DNA of 22,105 bases from Bacteroidales bacterium. GTDB lineage: Bacteria; Bacteroidota; Bacteroidia; Bacteroidales; F082. Made by a program: the position numbers and the translations under genes. The notes beneath the pieces were generated by a model. That model was not told where the DNA came from. It saw only the letters and a list, made by a program, of their open reading frames with translations, and made no database searches. Positions within the stretch are counted from its first letter, which is position 1. Each line of letters opens with the position of its first letter. Shown in pieces: positions 6,735 through 13,417 of the stretch. The DNA lies in contig JAFRRE010000142.1 in NCBI GenBank assembly GCA_017428285.1, positions 1 through 22,105 on the forward strand. The letters run 5' to 3'.

Positions 6735-7700
6735 TTAAAATATTCCTTCCTTCAAAATATCATGCAAATGGATAATCCCCAAATATTTCCCCTCATGCAC
6801 CACCGGCAGTTGCGTGATGCTGTTCTCCCGCATCTTGTGCAAGGCATCCACCACTAAGGCATCCTCATCAATGGTCTTGGGATTGGAGGTCATGATTTGC
6901 TCAGCCTTCACTTGCTCGATGTTGGGATATTTCATCAGCATACGGCGCAGGTCGCCATCAGTGATGATACCCAACAGTTGTCCATCCTTCATTACCACAG
7001 TGGCACCCAAGCGCTTGTGGGTCATCTCAATGATGACACGAGTGAGGTTGTCATCGGGACCCACCTCAGGACGTTCGTTCCTCACGTACAAGTCCTTCAC
7101 GCGGAGATAGAGCTGCTTGCCCAAAGCTCCGCCAGGATGGAACTTGGCGAAATCTTCAGTGGAAAAGCCTCTACACCTCATTAATATTAATGCAAGCGCA
7201 TCGCCCATGACAAGTTGGGCTGTTGTGCTGCTGGTCGGCGCCAAGCTCCCCGGGATGGCTTCCTCATCCACAGTTACATCAAGGACAAAGTCAGCCTGCG
7301 AAGCGAGATACGACTGGCGGTTGCCCACCATGGCCACAATCTTGTTGCCCCGCAACTTGATGAGTGGCACCAGCATCTTGATTTCAGGCGTCTCGCCGCT
7401 TTTCGAGAGAATCACCACAATATCACCCTCACGGACAATGCCCAAGTCGCCGTGGATGGCATCGGCGGCGTGCATAAACACCGCCGTGGTGCCTGTCGAA
7501 TTCATCGTAGCCACAATCTTTTGGGCGATGAGGGCACTTTTCCCAATGCCCGAAAACACCAGATTTCCTTTGTTTTCAAGCACCAATTCCACAACTTTGG
7601 CAAAATCATTGTCCAATTTTGCTTTTAGCTCAATGATTGCATTCGCTTCATTCTCAATAATTTGAGTGGCAAATTGAATTATTTCTCCATTTTTTGTCAT
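6735..7700 (-). CDS. kdsD: Arabinose-5-phosphate isomerase (SIS + tandem CBS)
   Basis: 321 residues. A SIS sugar-isomerase domain spans about 35-180: GIGKS at 51-55, HAADAIHGD at 77-85, SKSGET at 99-104 and HPGGALGK at 188-195. Two CBS domains follow from about 205 to the end, each ending in an ITDGDL- or IHLHDIL-type segment. This is the full KdsD/KpsF layout. The enzyme converts ribulose 5-phosphate to arabinose 5-phosphate, the first step toward Kdo of lipid A core, in the cytoplasm. The CBS pair may sense nucleotides or a pathway product. The ATG at 7698-7700 fits the conserved N-terminus. It is divergent from recQ and precedes lptB on the same strand. Confidence 0.92.
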   Translation of the reverse strand: MTKNGEIIQFATQIIENEANAIIELKAKLDNDFAKVVELVLENKGNLVFSGIGKSALIAQKIVATMNSTGTTAVFMHAADAIHGDLGIVREGDIVVILSKSGETPEIKMLVPLIKLRGNKIVAMVGNRQSYLASQADFVLDVTVDEEAIPGSLAPTSSTTAQLVMGDALALILMRCRGFSTEDFAKFHPGGALGKQLYLRVKDLYVRNERPEVGPDDNLTRVIIEMTHKRLGATVVMKDGQLLGIITDGDLRRMLMKYPNIEQVKAEQIMTSNPKTIDEDALVVDALHKMRENSITQLPVVHEGKYLGIIHLHDILKEGIF

Positions 7701-7717
7701 CTTTTCTCAAAAATTAC

Positions 7718-7749
7718 TTGCGCCGTATAGGTGAAATACTATAACTTTG
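7718..7749 (+). promoter_or_regulatory. Promoter of recQ (-33 TTG and -7 TAACTTTG)
   Basis: TAACTTTG at 7742-7749 matches the -7 consensus TAnnTTTG. TTG at 7718-7720 lies 21 bases upstream, in the usual place for the -33 element. The distance to the chosen recQ ATG at 7854 predicts a leader of roughly 95 bases. Confidence 0.6.
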
Positions 7750-7842
7750 TCTTTGCTGATTGAGGAGCCAACCGCTCTTTGGCAATAACGCAGTTTTTCA
7801 AAACAGATTGCAAAATAACGCAAAAATTCGGACAATACCAAA

Positions 7843-7848
7843 AGGAGG
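7843..7848 (+). promoter_or_regulatory. Shine-Dalgarno site of recQ
   Basis: AGGAGG, a full Shine-Dalgarno match, lies 5 bases before the ATG at 7854. It decides between that start and the upstream in-frame start at 7779. No other gene in the window has such a site. Confidence 0.75.
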
Positions 7849-7853
7849 AAATC

Positions 7854-10061
7854 ATGGCAAAAAAAGCAGACCTTGAGATTCACAAACTGTTGAAGAATGT
7901 TTTCGGTTTCGACCAGTTCAAGGGGAACCAGGAAGAGATCATCAAAAGCATCCTTGGCGGCAACAATACCTTCGTACTAATGCCCACGGGTGGCGGCAAG
8001 TCGCTGTGCTACCAGCTACCGGCATTGATGTCGAAAGGCACGGCCATTGTCGTTTCACCGCTCATCGCCCTAATGAAAAACCAAGTCGACATGATCCGTA
8101 ACTTTGGCACCGAGCTGGGCATCGCCCATGTGATGAACTCATCGCTCTCGAAAGCCGAACTGCTTGAGGTGAAGGAAGACCTGAAGAGCGGCAAGACCAA
8201 GCTGCTCTACGTGGCGCCTGAATCGCTCACCAAAGAGGAAACGACCGAGTTTTTGCGTGGCCTCAAGATTTCGTTCATCGCCATCGATGAGGCGCACTGC
8301 ATCTCGGAGTGGGGCCACGATTTCCGCCCTGAATACCGCCGTCTGCGTCCCATCATCAACGCCATCGACGAGAGCCTTCCCATCATCGCCCTGACGGCCA
8401 CTGCCACCGTCAAGGTGCAGAACGACATCATGAAAAACCTTGAGATCACAGACGCCAAGGTCTTCAAGTCATCGTTCGACCGTCCCAACCTCTACTATGA
8501 AGTGCGGCCGAAAACCAAAGACGTCATCAAGGACATCATCAAATATATCAAGCAGAACCCTGGCAAGTCAGGCATCGTGTACTGCCTGAGCCGCAAGAAG
8601 GTGGAGGAACTGGCCGAGACGCTTGTCGTCAACGGCATCCGCGCCCTTCCCTACCATGCCGGCCTCGACAGCCAAACGCGTAAGGAGAACCAGGACAAGT
8701 TCCTTATGGAGGAAGTCGACGTCATCGTGGCCACCATCGCTTTCGGCATGGGCATCGACAAGCCCGACGTGCGCTTCGTCATCCACCACGACATCCCCAA
8801 GAGCCTCGAAGGCTACTATCAGGAGACCGGTCGTGCCGGCCGTGACGGCGGCGAGGGCAACTGCATCGCCTTCTACGACTACGAAGACATCCACAAGCTG
8901 GAGAAGTTCAACAAAGGCAAGAACGTGGCCGAACAAGAGATTGCCCGTGAGCTGCTGAACGAAACCGTGACCTACGCCGAATCAGCTGTTTGCCGCCATA
9001 GGCTCCTACTCCACTACTTCGGTGAAGAATACAACAAGGAGAACTGCGGCTCATGCGACAACTGCCGCTTCCCCAAGGAAAAATTCGACGGCAAGGAAGA
9101 CCTCAAGCTCGTGCTCGAAGCTGTGGAAGACACCAAACAACTCTTCAAGACCAAACACATCGCCGAACTGTTGGCAGGTAAACTCACTGGCGACATCAAG
9201 GCGGCCAAGCAAGAAAACAACGAGTTCTTCGGCGCTGGCGATGAGCATGACGACAAATACTGGACCGCCGTCATTCGCCAAGCTTTGGTCAACAAACTGC
9301 TGTCAAAGGACATCGAGAACTATGGCATCCTGAAAATCACCAAGGAAGGCAAGAGCTTCATCAAGAAGCCCTACACCATCATGCTTGTCAAGGACCATGA
9401 CTACGAGAACTCCGATGACGACGATCCGGAGACCATGGCTGCCATGGGCGCCAACAAGGATGGCGGTGCCGACAAGACCCTCTTCGCCTTGTTGAAAGAC
9501 CTGCGCAAGACCATCGCCAAACAGAACGGTTTGCCGCCCTTTGTCATCTTCCAAGACCCCTCATTGGAGGACATGGCCATCCAATATCCCATCACCAAGG
9601 AGGAGATGACCCAGATTGCGGGCGTGGGCGCTGGCAAGGCCGAAAAATTCGGCGAGCCTTTCATCAAGCTCATCAAGGAATATGTGGAGGAGAACGAGAT
9701 AACCCGCCCGAACGACATGGTGGTGAAGTCGGTAGTCAACAACTCCGCCCTGAAGATTGGCATCATCCAAAATATCGACAAGAAAATCCCGCTTGAGGAC
9801 ATCGCCTACGGCAAGGGTCTGGAATTCGATGAGTTGCTGTCGGAAATTGAGAGCATCGTGTCGAGCGGCACCCATCTTGACATCAACTATTACATCGAGG
9901 AAAACATCGACATTTACCATCAGGAAGACATCCTTGATTATTTCCATGAGGCCGAATCGGATGACGTGCAGACTGCTCTCCGCGAGCTCGGCGAGGATGA
10001 ATACGAAGAGGAAGAAGTGCGTTTGATGCGCATCAAGTTCCTGTCGGATGTTGGCAACTGA
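7854..10061 (+). CDS. recQ: ATP-dependent DNA helicase RecQ
   Basis: 735 residues from the chosen start. Superfamily 2 helicase core: MPTGGGKS (Walker A, Lys49), DEAH at 145-148 followed by the RecQ aromatic loop CISEWGHDFRPEY, and QETGRAGRDG motif VI. A zinc site follows with Cys380, Cys398, Cys401 and Cys404, then an RQC-like segment, an HRDC domain at about 541-615 (DPSLEDMA, IAGVGAGKAEKFG), and a ~120-residue acidic C-terminal extension seen in Bacteroidota RecQ. It unwinds DNA 3'-5' in recombination and fork repair. The frame is open to 7779, but AGGAGG at 7843-7848 sits 5 bases before the ATG at 7854, and MAKKADLEIH is the natural N-terminus. That clear Shine-Dalgarno site is unusual in this phylum. 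A DUF4296 lipoprotein gene follows after 6 bases. Confidence 0.95.
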   Translation: MAKKADLEIHKLLKNVFGFDQFKGNQEEIIKSILGGNNTFVLMPTGGGKSLCYQLPALMSKGTAIVVSPLIALMKNQVDMIRNFGTELGIAHVMNSSLSKAELLEVKEDLKSGKTKLLYVAPESLTKEETTEFLRGLKISFIAIDEAHCISEWGHDFRPEYRRLRPIINAIDESLPIIALTATATVKVQNDIMKNLEITDAKVFKSSFDRPNLYYEVRPKTKDVIKDIIKYIKQNPGKSGIVYCLSRKKVEELAETLVVNGIRALPYHAGLDSQTRKENQDKFLMEEVDVIVATIAFGMGIDKPDVRFVIHHDIPKSLEGYYQETGRAGRDGGEGNCIAFYDYEDIHKLEKFNKGKNVAEQEIARELLNETVTYAESAVCRHRLLLHYFGEEYNKENCGSCDNCRFPKEKFDGKEDLKLVLEAVEDTKQLFKTKHIAELLAGKLTGDIKAAKQENNEFFGAGDEHDDKYWTAVIRQALVNKLLSKDIENYGILKITKEGKSFIKKPYTIMLVKDHDYENSDDDDPETMAAMGANKDGGADKTLFALLKDLRKTIAKQNGLPPFVIFQDPSLEDMAIQYPITKEEMTQIAGVGAGKAEKFGEPFIKLIKEYVEENEITRPNDMVVKSVVNNSALKIGIIQNIDKKIPLEDIAYGKGLEFDELLSEIESIVSSGTHLDINYYIEENIDIYHQEDILDYFHEAESDDVQTALRELGEDEYEEEEVRLMRIKFLSDVGN

Positions 10062-10067
10062 TTAAAG

Positions 10068-10466
10068 ATGAAAAGATTATCAATTATCATTTTGCTCTTT
10101 CTCCTTGCAACCGGCTGTGGTCGCAAGGAGAAAGGTTTTATGCCCGAGCGTTTGCTCACAGAGCAGGAGATGATTGACATGTTAACCGACGTGCAGATCA
10201 TCGAGGCCGACATCAACTACCAAAAAAACCAAGAGCGGGACCAAAATGAGGAAGACTCGGTCAAAACTGCGCCGAAAGACTATTTCAAAATGTCGAGGGA
10301 ATACTACGACCAATTCTTTGCGCATTATGGCATCACGGACAGCATCTTCGCGCAAAATCTAAGGTATTACACCGAGCGTCCCGAGGTGCTGGGGCGCATC
10401 ATGGATTCGGTGGTGAACCGATTGGACAAAGAAAAAACTGAGCCCCGAAGGGGCGACAGCCAATAG
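10068..10466 (+). CDS. DUF4296-type lipoprotein
   Basis: 132 residues. A lipoprotein signal peptide ends in the lipobox LATGC, with Cys17 as the lipidated residue. The mature part contains FMPERLLTEQEMIDMLTDVQIIEADI, matching the DUF4296 family of small Bacteroidota lipoproteins whose function is not known. It begins 6 bases after recQ and is probably co-transcribed, although no functional link is evident. The last eight codons (EPRRGDSQ and stop) lie in or next to a REP element (10441-10460) that flanks the next gene, a transposase. The native C-terminus may therefore have been replaced by repeat-encoded residues. Confidence 0.75.
   Translation: MKRLSIIILLFLLATGCGRKEKGFMPERLLTEQEMIDMLTDVQIIEADINYQKNQERDQNEEDSVKTAPKDYFKMSREYYDQFFAHYGITDSIFAQNLRYYTERPEVLGRIMDSVVNRLDKEKTEPRRGDSQ
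10441..10460. repeat. REP, left side of the transposase module
   Basis: AGCCCCGAAGGGGCGACAGC: a CCCC-GAA-GGGG hairpin followed by GACAGC. It matches the reverse complement of 11072-11091 at 18 of 20 positions, so the two form an inverted pair around the transposase gene. It lies within the coding end of the DUF4296 gene. A second hairpin (AGGCAG 10465-10470 / CTGCCT 10484-10489) follows. Confidence 0.8.
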
Positions 10467-10525
10467 GCAGACGGTATAAACCTCTGCCTTTCGTTACGAT
10501 AATAGGAATCATAACAAACAACAAC

Positions 10526-10981
10526 ATGGCCAGCACATTAGTCCAACAATATATGCACATCGTGTTCCACACAAAATGCACCAGCATCACCATGCGTGAA
10601 GAGGATTTAGAGCGTATTTTCGATTATGTAGGCGGCATCATCCGAAATATCAATGGTGTTTCCATCCAAGTAGGCGGTCGTCCCGACCATATCCATATTT
10701 TGGCATCAATGCCAAAAACCATAAGTCTGGCCGAATTTGTCAGAACCATCAAATCCAACAGCAGCAAATGGGTGAAAACATTGGACCATTATTACGAGCC
10801 TTTCATGTGGCAAGAAGGTTACGGGGCATTTAGCGTCAGCGCATCGGTGTTGAACAACGTCGCCAAATATATCAAAAACCAGAAGGCGCATCACAACAAA
10901 CAAACCTACGTTGATGAATACAAACAATTTTTGGATGCATACCATATTGAATACGATGAACGGTATGCGTTCGGGGATTGA
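10526..10981 (+). CDS. REP-associated tyrosine transposase (IS200/IS605-like Y1)
   Basis: 151 residues, the usual size for a single-domain Y1 transposase. The HUH metal-binding motif is DHIHIL (about residues 54-59, in GGRPDHIHILASMP). The catalytic tyrosine is probably the one in VAKYIKNQKAHH, followed by the C-terminal FLDAYHIEYDERYAF typical of Bacteroidota members. Proteins of this type nick and rejoin single-stranded DNA at small hairpins. CCCCGAAGGGG hairpins flank it in inverted orientation (10441-10460, 11072-11091), with a third degenerate one directly after the stop (10984-11003). This fits a RAYT, which moves REP elements and is often kept as a single-copy domesticated gene. No accessory tnpB is present. 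The frame is intact. The start has no Shine-Dalgarno site. Confidence 0.85.
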   Translation: MASTLVQQYMHIVFHTKCTSITMREEDLERIFDYVGGIIRNINGVSIQVGGRPDHIHILASMPKTISLAEFVRTIKSNSSKWVKTLDHYYEPFMWQEGYGAFSVSASVLNNVAKYIKNQKAHHNKQTYVDEYKQFLDAYHIEYDERYAFGD

Positions 10982-10983
10982 AT

Positions 10984-11003
10984 CTATCAACCCTTTCGGG
11001 GTT
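10984..11003. repeat. Degenerate REP after the transposase stop codon
   Basis: The reverse complement is AACCCCGAAAGGGTTGATAG, which resembles the other REPs with a one-base shift in the loop and TTGATAG in place of GTGACAG. It begins 2 bases after the transposase stop. A small hairpin CGATA-ATG-TATCG with a T tract (11005-11022) follows directly. Confidence 0.6.
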
Positions 11004-11027
11004 TCGATAATGTATCGTTTTTCATAT

Positions 11028-11065
11028 CGGCAAGGAGGGTACACCCCGTTTGCCGCATTTTTTTC
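11028..11065 (+). terminator. Terminator of the transposase module
   Basis: CGGCAA (11028-11033) pairs with TTGCCG (11050-11055), and GGGT (11037-11040) with ACCC (11043-11046), with a small internal bulge. The stem is followed by CATTTTTTTC. It should end transcription coming from recQ, the DUF4296 gene and the transposase gene. Confidence 0.7.
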
Positions 11066-11071
11066 TCCACC

Positions 11072-11091
11072 GCTGTCACCCCTTCGGGGTT
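11072..11091. repeat. REP, right side of the transposase module
   Basis: GCTGTCACCCCTTCGGGGTT, the inverted partner of 10441-10460 (18 of 20 positions). It ends 4 bases from the stop codon of the convergent lipoprotein gene and may act as its terminator hairpin. Confidence 0.8.
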
Positions 11092-11094
11092 CCG

Positions 11095-12153
11095 TTATTT
11101 CCGCAATTCAGCAGCAAATAAATCATTCAGCTTCTTAGCTGCATCCAACAACAAACTTTCATCTGTTGGGACAGGAACAGGTTTGCCATTGAGACGATTC
11201 AACGTTTCCGATGAACAAGCTTCGCGGTCACCTTTAATCGTGGTATAATTATTCTTGAAAGAGGAGGTCACCTCAAATGGAATAGTTAGCATCGTGGAGC
11301 GATACATGTCTCCATTCATAAAATCTATTGATCCAGAAATGGTTACACTCTTTGATTGAGAATGATCCGTAACTTCGGCAGATTTGCCAGCATTGTTTTC
11401 TTTGAAGCTCACCTCATCAAGACGAGAAGGTGAAACTTTTATCTCTTTCACGACAACATAAACAGAATTGGCATAATTTTCTTTTCTATTCCATGTAGTC
11501 TCAAACTTGTTGTAGGTGGGCAACTCGTCTTCGTCAAAACTCAGTAACATAGACTTAAACTCAGGCAGCAAAGACAATCCATCTTCACCATAGCATCCCA
11601 AATACACAACATCACCATAACAAAGCATACTTCTTGTCAAAAGTCTATGATAGGTTGGATTATCTTTGTTAGTTTTATTCAGTTGTATCACATATTTCAT
11701 TGCCTCTTGCCCGTCATCTTTCGAACCTGTGCTTAGGAGTTGGTTGGCCTTAGCCACTAAGAAAGCCTCCGCATGATTGCGCGCCGCCATCATGTCCTCA
11801 TCAAGGTCGAGCTTCACATAGTTCATGCCGTTTTTCACCCTGGTCGGGAAGCATTTCAAGGCCTCATTGCGGCCCTTCATGCTGCAATAACGCTGGTAAA
11901 TCTCGGGCCAAACATCGGGTTGACCGGAAGCTTTCAAGGCTTGTATGCGCTCATGGTCGGCTTGGTTGGCCTTGTGATAGGATGCTGCCACCATGTTGAT
12001 GCGGTCAACATTTCGATCGCCGTCGCAAATGTCAGGTGCAAGGCGCTGAATTACTTGATCATACTCTTGGACTTCATAGAGTTTCTTGGTCGTGTTGCAG
12101 GCGGTCAACATTACGCCGAGCAACAACGCGGGAATCAGTCGGAGGTATTTCAT
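11095..12153 (-). CDS. Uncharacterised lipoprotein
   Basis: 352 residues. A lipoprotein signal peptide with lipobox LTAC (Cys19) predicts export and lipid anchoring in the envelope. Residues 20-170 look helical and somewhat TPR-like (IQRLAPDICDGDRNVDRINMVA, then a run of paired helices including AEAFLVAKANQLLSTG). The second half (about 190-340) looks beta-rich, with SVYVVVKEIKVSPSRLDEVSF and SKSVTISGSIDF. I do not recognise a named family and propose no function. Base composition changes inside the gene: the 5' third (above about 11750) is GC-rich like the neighbours, while the 3' two thirds is clearly AT-richer, which suggests a mosaic origin. The gene is convergent with the transposase, and a REP sits just past its stop. 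A repeat element lies upstream, and no clear promoter box was found. Confidence 0.8.
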   Translation of the reverse strand: MKYLRLIPALLLGVMLTACNTTKKLYEVQEYDQVIQRLAPDICDGDRNVDRINMVAASYHKANQADHERIQALKASGQPDVWPEIYQRYCSMKGRNEALKCFPTRVKNGMNYVKLDLDEDMMAARNHAEAFLVAKANQLLSTGSKDDGQEAMKYVIQLNKTNKDNPTYHRLLTRSMLCYGDVVYLGCYGEDGLSLLPEFKSMLLSFDEDELPTYNKFETTWNRKENYANSVYVVVKEIKVSPSRLDEVSFKENNAGKSAEVTDHSQSKSVTISGSIDFMNGDMYRSTMLTIPFEVTSSFKNNYTTIKGDREACSSETLNRLNGKPVPVPTDESLLLDAAKKLNDLFAAELRK

Positions 12154-12188
12154 GGTTTTTCTGTTTTGATTCTACTTGTACATACGGG

Positions 12189-12278
12189 GCTTTCGACAGG
12201 CTCAAGCACCCTCAACACCAATAAAAGCAAGGTCCCTGAGCCCTCGGTTCCTGAGCCTGTCGAAGGAGTCGAAGGGCC
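12189..12278. repeat. TGAGCCTGTCGAAG-type intergenic repeat (copy 2)
   Basis: TTCGACAGGCTCA (12192-12204) and its perfect reverse complement TGAGCCTGTCGAA (12252-12264) form 13-bp arms around a 47-base centre that contains GGTCCCTGAGCCCTC. The right side ends in GTCGAAGGGCC. It shares words with 6639-6724. It fills the gap between a divergent gene pair, the lipoprotein (-) and the polyprenyl synthase (+), upstream of the latter's promoter. Confidence 0.75.
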
Positions 12279-12315
12279 GGTTTATTATTTATAAAACCAC
12301 AAATTCCGCTCCAAA

Positions 12316-12347
12316 TTGTCCGTTTCCAACGAAAATCTTTAATTTTG
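12316..12347 (+). promoter_or_regulatory. Promoter of the polyprenyl synthase gene
   Basis: TAATTTTG at 12340-12347 matches TAnnTTTG, and TTG at 12316-12318 lies 21 bases upstream. The box ends 22 bases before the ATG at 12370. Confidence 0.6.
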
Positions 12348-12369
12348 TGGCATCGAAACCTCTAATTTC

Positions 12370-13341
12370 ATGGAAACAATCAAGCAACTGCAACAAGATT
12401 TTGCCGATTTCATGGCAAAGACCGACTTCAGCGGACAGCCGAAGGAATTATATGAACCCATAGCCTACACCATCTTACAAAGCGGTAAGCGCCTCCGCCC
12501 CATGCTCTGCCTTTTGGCTAACGAGATGTTTGACGGTGACAAGCAAGAAGCCCTTTGGCCTGCCTTGGCCTTGGAGACCTTCCACAACTTCACCCTCATC
12601 CATGATGACATCATGGACAAGGCACCACTACGTCGCGGCAAGGAAACCGTTTACCAAAAATGGAACTCCGACATCGCCATACTCTCTGGCGACGCCATGC
12701 TCGCCAAAGCCTTCCAATATGCCTTGCAGCCCAAGAAAGGCGCAGAACTTGCCCGACAATTGGGCAAGGTGGCCATCGAAATCTGCGAAGGCCAGCAGAT
12801 GGACCTCAACTTTGAGACCCTCGGCAATGTGACCATCCCAGAATACTTGGAGATGATCCGCCTGAAGACCGCCGTCCTTCTGGCCACTGCCCTGCAAATG
12901 GGCGCTACTGTGGCAGGTGCAAATGAAGCCGATATCCAACATCTTTACGACTTCGGTATCAACATGGGCATGAGCTTCCAGCTGCAAGACGACATCCTTG
13001 ACCTCTACAGCGACGTGGAGGTCTTCGGCAAACGTCACGGTGGCGACATCGCCGACAACAAGAAGACCTACCTCTACCTGAAAGCCTTGGAACTGGCCTC
13101 AGAAAAAGATCGCAATCGCCTTGAGCACCTCTTCACCCTTCGCATCGACCATGATGAAGAGGAGAAAATAGAAGAAGTGCAGGCCATCTACGACCGCCTG
13201 CATGTGAAAGAGGCCGTCGAAACGGTCATGCTCGACTACGACCGCAAGGCTATCGAATCCTTAGCTGCCGTCAACTTGCCAGAAGAAAAGAAAAAGCACC
13301 TCCGCACTTATGCCGAGCTGCTTTCAGGAAGGAAAAAGTAA
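12370..13341 (+). CDS. Polyprenyl (isoprenyl) diphosphate synthase
   Basis: 323 residues, an all-helical trans-prenyltransferase. The substrate motif GKRLRP is at 39-44. The first aspartate-rich motif DDIMD is at 79-83, followed by RRGK, and the second, DDILD, at 207-211 in FQLQDDILDLYSD. It adds isopentenyl diphosphate units to an allylic primer in the cytoplasm, feeding quinone side chains or other isoprenoids. The residue five positions before the first motif is Phe74. In characterised type I enzymes a bulky residue there limits chain length, so a C15-C20 product is plausible. The lack of the two-residue insertion in the first motif argues against a classical bacterial FPP synthase. A promoter box lies just upstream and a bidirectional terminator follows. 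Exact product length cannot be read from the sequence. Confidence 0.88.
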   Translation: METIKQLQQDFADFMAKTDFSGQPKELYEPIAYTILQSGKRLRPMLCLLANEMFDGDKQEALWPALALETFHNFTLIHDDIMDKAPLRRGKETVYQKWNSDIAILSGDAMLAKAFQYALQPKKGAELARQLGKVAIEICEGQQMDLNFETLGNVTIPEYLEMIRLKTAVLLATALQMGATVAGANEADIQHLYDFGINMGMSFQLQDDILDLYSDVEVFGKRHGGDIADNKKTYLYLKALELASEKDRNRLEHLFTLRIDHDEEEKIEEVQAIYDRLHVKEAVETVMLDYDRKAIESLAAVNLPEEKKKHLRTYAELLSGRKK

Positions 13342-13353
13342 ACGACTTGAAAT

Positions 13354-13397
13354 AAAGAAAGCGGAATGCCAGATTCATCCAGCATTCCGCTTTTTTC
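13354..13397. terminator. Bidirectional terminator
   Basis: GCGGAATGC (13361-13369) pairs with GCATTCCGC (13382-13390). It has an A-rich left flank (AAATAAAGAAA) and TTTTTT on the right, so it works as a T-tailed hairpin on both strands. It lies between the convergent polyprenyl synthase gene and the repeat-protein gene. Confidence 0.85.
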
Positions 13398-13417
13398 ATT
13401 TTGTCAACCGTCAGCGA

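Noticed and set aside
7701..7715. Possible -7 box for kdsD (TAATTTTTG on the minus strand)
   Set aside because: It has one base too many between TA and TTTG and would leave no leader, so it was not listed as a promoter.
12176..12463. 95-residue plus-strand frame before the polyprenyl synthase gene
   Set aside because: Made of the TGAGCCTGTCGAA repeat and promoter region; it overlaps the real start in another frame.
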